NCBI GenBank assembly: GCA_029706075.1
Contig: JAINUG010000150.1
Location: 79,501 to 143,500 of the forward strand
Direction of reading: 5' to 3'
DNA from: Aldrovandia affinis
Lineage: Eukaryota; Chordata; Actinopteri; Notacanthiformes; Halosauridae
DNA: 64,000 nucleotides
A program made the translations under genes and the position numbers. A model generated the notes under the pieces. It saw only the letters and a program-made list of their open reading frames with translations. It was not told the DNA's origin and ran no database searches. This document shows positions 36,869-45,100 of the stretch, piece by piece (position 1 is the first letter of the stretch; each line of letters opens with the position of its first letter).

Positions 36869-39800
36869 TCACTGAGCTGTGAAAATGAATATCATCGTGT
36901 GAGGACAATAAATGAAATCTGAAATCTATTTCAAAGTTAGCAGAGCCCCTGACTAAACGCTCGATACACACAGTAGAGCCTCTGAGGCATGAACACATCG
37001 GGAAAGGAGGTCGTTCGGAGATTTGAAAGGTTTGTATCTTTGAAAGTGAAGTCAAAATACAATACAAAATGTCAAAAACCTTTATTGATTGTAATCGTAG
37101 CTTGCATTCCTGTTGCCTTATGTTTTAAATAGGCTGCTCCCATTTTGTGGTTAATAACCACAGCAGCTGTAATCAGTAATATCATTACTTTTAGTTGTTG
37201 GCTTTCTGAACGTTACATCACCTCTTTATTGAGTTGCTATCTTTGGCTTCGCTTCTTTTGTAAACTGTTTAATTTTGTTCTGCCTCTTCTTTACACCAAA
37301 CACTGTAGATCCACTGTAGATCAAACGTTCTTCTGTGTTCTTTATCAATACTGCTGACACTTTTCATTTTGCCCTTTTCTCTCATTTTGCTATTTTTATT
37401 TTATTTTTTTCAACGGAAAGCCTGATTCTTTTCAGTTTAATGCTTGCCTTTGTGCACCAGGGCTTGATAATTGCGTATGCTTCTTCCGGTTCCGTACCAC
37501 GTTGTGTTGAGTTGGGTCAGTCTGTATCTCTGAGGTCCTGCTGTTTTATGCACATTTATGTAGTGTTGTTCTGGCCACTGGGAGCCCTGTGATGTGTGCA
37601 CTGGGCCTGTTCCCTGGGTAATGCTGTCGCTCTGTGATTGGTCAGGATATCCCCTTCGGATGCAGACTCTGTGGGCAGCGACCCGTCCAGCGGGAGGGAG
37701 TCGACTGAGGAGAACCTGAGACCCCCCGTCACGCCTGGTGACGGGAAGCAGCCCCGCAAAACAACCAAAAATGGCAAGCACGTCGCCCGTGACTACACTG
37801 CGCCCAGAACCACACCTTAAACCTGAGAGAGGGAGCCTACAACCACACCTTAAACTGCACCCAGAACCACACCTTAAACCTGAGAGAGGGAGCCTACAAC
37901 CACACCTTAAACCACACCCAGAACCACACTTTAAACCTGAGAGAGGGAGCCTACAACCACACCTTAAACCGCACCCAGAACCACACCTTAAACCTGAGAG
38001 AGGGAGCCTACAACACCTTAAACCACACCTTAAAACCCAGAACACACCTTAAACCTGAGAGAGGGAGCTACAGAACCACACCTTAAACCTGAGAGAGGGA
38101 GCCTACATCCACACCTTAAACCGCCTACAACAGAACCACACTTTAAACTTTTAAACCTGAGAGAGGGAGCCTACATCCACACCTTAAACCGCACACAGAA
38201 CCACACTTTTAAACCTGAGAGAGGGAGCCTACATCCACACCTTAAACCGCACACAGAACCACACTTTAAACCTGAGAGAGGGAGCCTACATCCACACCTT
38301 AAACCGCACACAGAACCACACTTTAAACCTGAGAGAGGGAGCCTACAACCACACCTTAAACCGCACACAGAACCACACTTTTAAACCTGAGAGAGGGAGC
38401 CTACAACACAGAACCACACTTTAAACCTGAGAGAGGGAGCCTACATCCACACTGCACACAAAACCACACATAACACCACACCCGTAACTACAACCAAAAC
38501 CATGCTCAAATCCACACAGAGAGCAGAGCGAGAGACAGAGAGATACAAACATTGAAAAATACAGACAATGTACAGTAGATAGAATATAGAGTGGCAGAGA
38601 AACCGAGAGAGAAAGACAAGAGAGGTTTTTAATGGTATAACAGTGGCATCCCAAGCGCAGCAACAGTGTAAGGTCTATTGGGCCAGAGTGTCTGAGCTGT
38701 GCCCAGCCGGGCCGACTCAGCATTGAGGAATGGGATGGGCCTGACCCCACGGCACGCTGGAGCGCCGCCCCATTCAGCCGCCTCTATTTAACACCCGGTC
38801 CGCAGGCCAGATCAGCCCACGCAGGAGCCGGGGGAGCGAGTCTTATCAGCCCTGGAATTCCTGTTTCCCGTCTGTCACTGTCCTCTGCCTCCTCCCACAA
38901 TTCACTGTTTGTCTTCTACTTTCAACAAGCAAGAGTCTGGCGCTCGCTCAAAAGCAGCTGCCAGAGCAGAGCTCACTGAAACGGAGACACGCGGCTGATT
39001 GCAGCGCGCGGTGAAAAGCCTCTCAGTTTGAGCTTTGGGTCGATTCGGACAGAACCCTGTCAGTACCTAAAGGGTTGATTGAATGGTGTGTTGGATTTGT
39101 CTTGAACAATAGCTTGCGTGGTCAGAACACGTGACGTTCCTGGATGGAATCCACACAGAATTCTTTGTCTTTTTTCCCCAACGTTGAAAGCGTTTTCTTC
39201 TGTCTGCTTGACTTTTTCTCCCTCTGTCTTCTTTCATTGTGGCCTTCAGGGAAGAATAAAATTGGTAAGAGTTATTTTGTTTTTGTCATCATTTTAAAAC
39301 TGCTATGCGCTATGTAAACATTCTAAATCTTTTGTCAGTCTGCCCCTTCTGTAGAGTGTAGCTGTTCCTCTAGTTTACTTTTGATTAATACTGAGTAGGA
39401 ACAGTCTGGATTCAGTCACCATTTGTCCTTAATTTTGAATTTTGCAAGCAATTGTTTCCTTCTCAGACATAGTTTGGCGAGTACCACCAAAAATATAACC
39501 AAATTAATTCACCAAACAGGAAAAAAGTAGCACATGAATTAATTAAATAAAAAGTTAATCAAAATTAAACCCAGGCCCTCGTCTTGCTAAAATGTGCAGA
39601 ATGCCACTGCTCAACTTTGCCACCTGGTGGTCAGGAGGTGGTAAGACAGGTGCCAAGGACATTTGGTGAATGACTGTGTCCAAACAGCCTCTCGGGCAGC
39701 ATGTGTTCACGTCTGAACACATTTTAGCTGCACGCTTTTTTGGTGTTGCTGTAGGTAGAGTTCATCTGCGCGCGATCCATTCAGAAATGCCCGTCGTTAG

Positions 39801-42137
39801 TCATTCATACTCGCTGAGTCACTGCTGCACCTGAGGCTCAGAATGAGCTGAGATGAAGTCAAGGACCCAGAAATGTGCCAACCCCCTCTCTCCCCATGCT
39901 GTGCCCCCAGGCCCCCCACCGGTGAACGGGGGGGACGAGCAGCTCTCCTCCGCCTCCATCTTTGAGCACGTGGACAGGATGTCGCGCTCCTCGGACGGGA
40001 CGCGCCGCGTGGCCAATAAGATCCAGCTCATCGCCATGCAGCCCATGCCGGCCCCGCCCCAGCACAGCCCCGCCGTCACAGAGAGGGTGTCCGAGAGCGC
40101 CAAGATCAACAAGGAGGTGAGGGCCCTCGCACCCCCCAGGCCCCTGTGCCCCCCCCCCCTGAGACTGAACCCCCTCCCCTCACCCCTATCCTTCAGTTCT
40201 GCTCACTAAAGATGTTATTTTGAATTCCATCGAGTGGAATCCCAGGAATCGTTGTGGGAAACAGCCGTAAAGGGTGTCCGGTATAATGTCTCCTTAAATC
40301 CTCCCCGTTCTCCCTTTGTGCGTCTCTGGCTTTGGCGGACTGACTGACCCTCAAGCCCCTCCCACTCCCTCCCAAGCCCTCCCACAATCCCCCTCCCAAG
40401 CCTTCCCACAACCCCCCTTTCCTCTTTCAAGCCCCTCCCACTCCCTCCCAGAGAGCTGGTTCACCTCCTAACAACAGTGAATAATAAGCAAAAGGTCTTC
40501 GACCCTCCCCCTCACGGGTTCCGGACTAAAACAACTAACCAAAGTAACAAACTAAATCAAAGAATTGCCGTTTCGGCAAAACACGACAACCCGTTACATG
40601 TTACACTTTTCAGTCGGTTTTCAGCAGAGCAGTTTTAAGCACACGGGTACGATTAGATAATTCTGCACAGCTGTGTGCCCTAGCTGCCCAGCCGGTAGGT
40701 GTGGCCGTTAATCACCCCGATTCCCCCGCGCCTAGGCCGACGCCTTCCACACCCCCCCTTGCTCCTCTCGCCCCTTCCACTCCCCAGCCCTGCCGCTGTT
40801 TGTCTTATTGCAGTAATGTGTGTCTGCCCAAGATCCAGGTGGCCCTGAGGCACAAGTCTGAGATCGAGCACCACCGCAACAAGATCCGCCTGAGGGCCAA
40901 GAGGCGGGGCCACTACGACTTCCCCGCCATGGACGACATCATGGACAGCTTCGGCGACCTGAAGGACCAGGACCACATCTACCAGAAAGCGCAGATGCAG
41001 ATCGACAAGATCCTGGACCCAGAGGCCCACGTGCCCTCCATTTTCATGGACCCCAAGAAGAGGTCAGGGGTCGTGCTTTCACCAGCGTCCTTTAACGCAC
41101 CGTGGCGTGGCCTACAAGTTCTGTCCGATGTTCTGTTTCCTTCTACACTTTGCAAATGCATACTCTTTGCCGCCCTGTTTTGAAATCATCCAATTATTCC
41201 TGTTTAACATTTAAGGAGGGCTTCCATTAGAATAAATAGTAGTAGTAGTAGTAGTAAATGGTAGTCTCTCAGGGTGCGTGCGTTCTCTCCCAATTTGACT
41301 ATTTACCCAATGCTTAATGACTCTTAATGTCAGTTTGTCTTCCTTTAAAAGGGTTCTAGGAGTCTGAGTTTGCTCTAGATTCAGTTCTGAGCCGTGAGGC
41401 GCGATCTCCCTCTGCTTCACAAGTTATAGTAGTTTGACAGAAATATTGTCCACTGATTTTTACACACTGTTTTCATGGGACCTTCACGTCAGTATGTGGT
41501 ACTGCAAACGATAAAGCCAAGGCAGCTCCAATGTTCAGGCGAGAGAGACGTGGTGACAGTGTCACTCTTACAGTCAGAATACGGGACAGTGTTGTGATGT
41601 GTGGTTTGATACGGGTTCCCCCAGCGCCAGGGGGAAGCGCTCCCCCAAGCAGAGGAAGAAGCCGCAGGTGAACGGCAGGATGGTGGACGATAAGGACAGA
41701 CTCATCACCACCGACAGCGACGGCACATACAGGAAGTACCCCGGAGTCAACAACGTGGCCTATGTGGTGAGCGGAGCTGTTCGCTGTGTCACTGTCACAC
41801 ACACGCCCCCGTGCACACATATACACACACACACATATACACACACATACACACATGCACACATACACCCACATACACACACGCCCCGTGCACACATATA
41901 CACACACATACACACACACACACCCCCATGTACACATATGCACACCACATATACACACACATACACACCCACATACACACACACGCCCATGCACACACCA
42001 CACATACACACACACACACCCATGCACACATATAAACACACACACATGCCCACACACACACGCCCATGCACACATATACACCCACATACACACACACGCC
42101 CATGCACACATATACACACACATACACCCATGCACAC

Positions 42138-42176
<39 letters not shown>

Positions 42177-45100
42177 CATATCTACACCCACACACATGCA
42201 CAAATATATACACACACACATGCACATGCACATGCACACACACATTTACAGCCCAGGGCGCAGATGGAGAACAGTATGAAATGTGTAACGGTCTCCTCCT
42301 GTGTCTCACAGTCGGACCCTGACCAGCTCCCCGACGCCCGTAGCCCCTCCCCGAACGACGACGTGTTCCTGGGCCCCGGCTCGCCCCCTCCGGGCCCCGC
42401 CCCGGGCCGGCCCCCCTACGTGCCCCCCCAGCCCTCCATCGAGGAGGCCCGGCAGCAGATGCATTCCCTGCTGGACGACGCCTTCGCCCTGGTGTCCCCC
42501 TCCTCGCAGGGCAGCACCCCTGGCATCGCTCTCCCGGGCAACAGCCCCCGCCCCGCACCCCCCGCGGCCCGCCCCCCGGCCAGTGGGGCTCCGCCCACCC
42601 CTCTGCCCCCGCCCTCAGCCCCTTCTCAGCGGTGAGTGTGATGGAACATGCACCCACACTGAGGGGTGCGCTCTGGGCTTGGACCATAAGCGGGTGTTCA
42701 TGTCCTGACTGCTCTGACTGTGTCAGTATGTGTAATCACTAGTCTAACTGTCAGTGTGTGCACTGACTCATCTAGTTGTGTCAGTGTATGTACTGACTGA
42801 TCTGAGCAGGTCAGTGTATGTACTGACTGATCTAGATGTGTCAGTGTATGTATACACTCATTGGTCTGACGGTATCAATGTATGTTCTGACTGCTCTGAT
42901 TGAGTGTCAGTATGTACTGACTGCTCTGACTGTAGAATATGTGTTCTGACTGCTCTGATTGTGTCAGTATGTACTGACTGCTCTGACTGTAGAATATGTG
43001 TTCTGACTGCTCTGATTGTGTCAGTATGTACTGACTGCTCTGACTGTAGAATATGTGTTCTGACTGCTCTGATTGTGTCAGTATGTACTGACTGCTCTGA
43101 CTGTAGAATATGTGTTCTGACTGCTCTGATTGTGTCAGTATGTACTGACTGCTCTGACTGTAGAATGTACTGTATGTTCTGGCTGCTCTGACTGTGTCAG
43201 TGATGTACTGGGTGAAGGGCTGGTTTGTGCATGTTTTAGATAGAGATCAGTATAGCCCATACAGGGTTAATATGAGCATTGCAAGTGCAAGTGAGTGTGC
43301 AGTTAAATTGGTTCACCGATTATTGCCAGCATTTTAATGCAGGTCTGCTGCATTGAAACCAGCTGAACTCAGCTCAGAATCAGATCACATAAATCCACCA
43401 ATGTGGCCTTCTGCTATTCCTCCCCACCCCCTCACCCCTGACCTCCAGCAGATTAGTGTGTGTAGCTCACATCTCCTGGTGTCAAATCCTCTTTGGCTGT
43501 TTTTCACAAGCTGTTTAGTAGTGAGCTTATCTGCTGTCCAGTGCCTCGTGGCAGAATGTACAGCACTTTCATACTGCTCTCATGTGTCTGTTTGTAAAAG
43601 GCCTTTGGCTCAGTGTTTGGGTGCCATTTGACACAGGAGATAGCATTGTGCTAACAAGAGGGGAAGATAATGATATTCCTGTTTTTTGGGCTGACAGTTC
43701 AGTTCAGTTCAGTATCTCACTGATATTTTGTGCTAACTGTTCAGAGTACACCTTGTACAAAACACACTAGGGGTTACAGACCAATCATAGAGCAGGATTT
43801 CTAAGCAGCTAATCTGTTGTCCACCCCTTCATATAGTGCCTGCGGCCTCTGTGACGTTTCTGTGTTGCTTGCGGGTCCGCTCACGCGCTCTCTCTGTCTC
43901 TGTGTCTGTTTCTCCAGAGATACGCAGAGTTGGGAATGTCCCCGCCCTCAGTTCAAAGCTTATTACAAAGGTAAGCACTTTTACCAGGTATTTTACACAT
44001 CATTTTGTGTTGCGGTTAAGGTCTTCTTTTTCCTTTTGTTTTTGTTTTGCATATTTACAATGATCCAATCTGGAGGCTACCATCACTGACATTAGACAAA
44101 ATAAATATATATAAATATACTTTATATGTATAGATTTTTTTAATTGGACATTCTTATTTAATAACAGGACAGTGATGGCAGCCTCCATATACACTACCAG
44201 TCAAAAGTTTTAGAACACCCCCATTTTCCAGTCAAATTTAAGCAGTTTTAGAACACCCCCATTTTCCTGTGTGTTATTTAAAAAAAAAAGTTTTCATTGT
44301 GTTAACGGTCAGTGATGGTCAGTGCTGTGTTTGACAGTGTGTCACACACTGTGCCTGTGATTTAGATTTTGTGTTTGATAGGCAGGGCCTGCCATCTTAG
44401 CAATGGCTTTCTTACTGCCACTCGACCTGTCAAACCTGTATCCTCCTCCAGTTGAAACTGGACTTCCTTACTTCGACCAGTGTTAAGCTGTGCTTGGACC
44501 AGCTGCAGCCTGAGGCCTGCTCTTCCTGTCAGAGTTTCCTCCAGTTCCCAAGTGCCTTTTGCGCCAAAAATTGTACATTATTTTTCAGTTTTTGGTAACC
44601 TAAACTTTTTTTTTTTTACCTCTGACAGTTTATGTACCATTTCAGGTTATTCCTGGAGGCCCCGGAAAATGGGGGGTTCTAAAATGTTTGACCCGTATAT
44701 TATTATTATTTTGTAATTACTTCTGTATTGGTTTTGTTCAGTCCTCTGTAATTCCAGATCAGCGATGTGGTCAGTGCTGTGTGTGTATTGCAGGTCAGTG
44801 ATGGTCAGTGCTGTGTGTGTGTGTTTTGTGTTTGATAGGCAGGGCCTGCCCTGCCCGTGTGGACCAGCTGCAGCCTGAGGCCCTGTACTGACACCCTGCC
44901 AGGCCCCGGCCCGTACGCCGTCCTCCGCCCAGCATCCTGCCAGCCGGCTCTGCAGGGCTTCAGTTCTCAGGCCTGCGGGTTGTTCCCTGGGGGACTTACA
45001 CAGGTTGACTTCATGGGAAAGAGCCAGAGAGATGGGGCGAGAGAATGCACTTGCATTTGCATTTGCATTTTAGGCATTTAGCAGACGCTCTTATCCAGAG

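Noticed and set aside
41473-42687. 404-codon minus-strand open frame rich in Cys/Val
   Set aside because: Reverse translation of the CA-rich intron plus the antisense of two real exons.
42903-43191. Cys-rich repeat protein (CTDCSDCRI-type)
   Set aside because: Translation of the 58-bp array in an intron.
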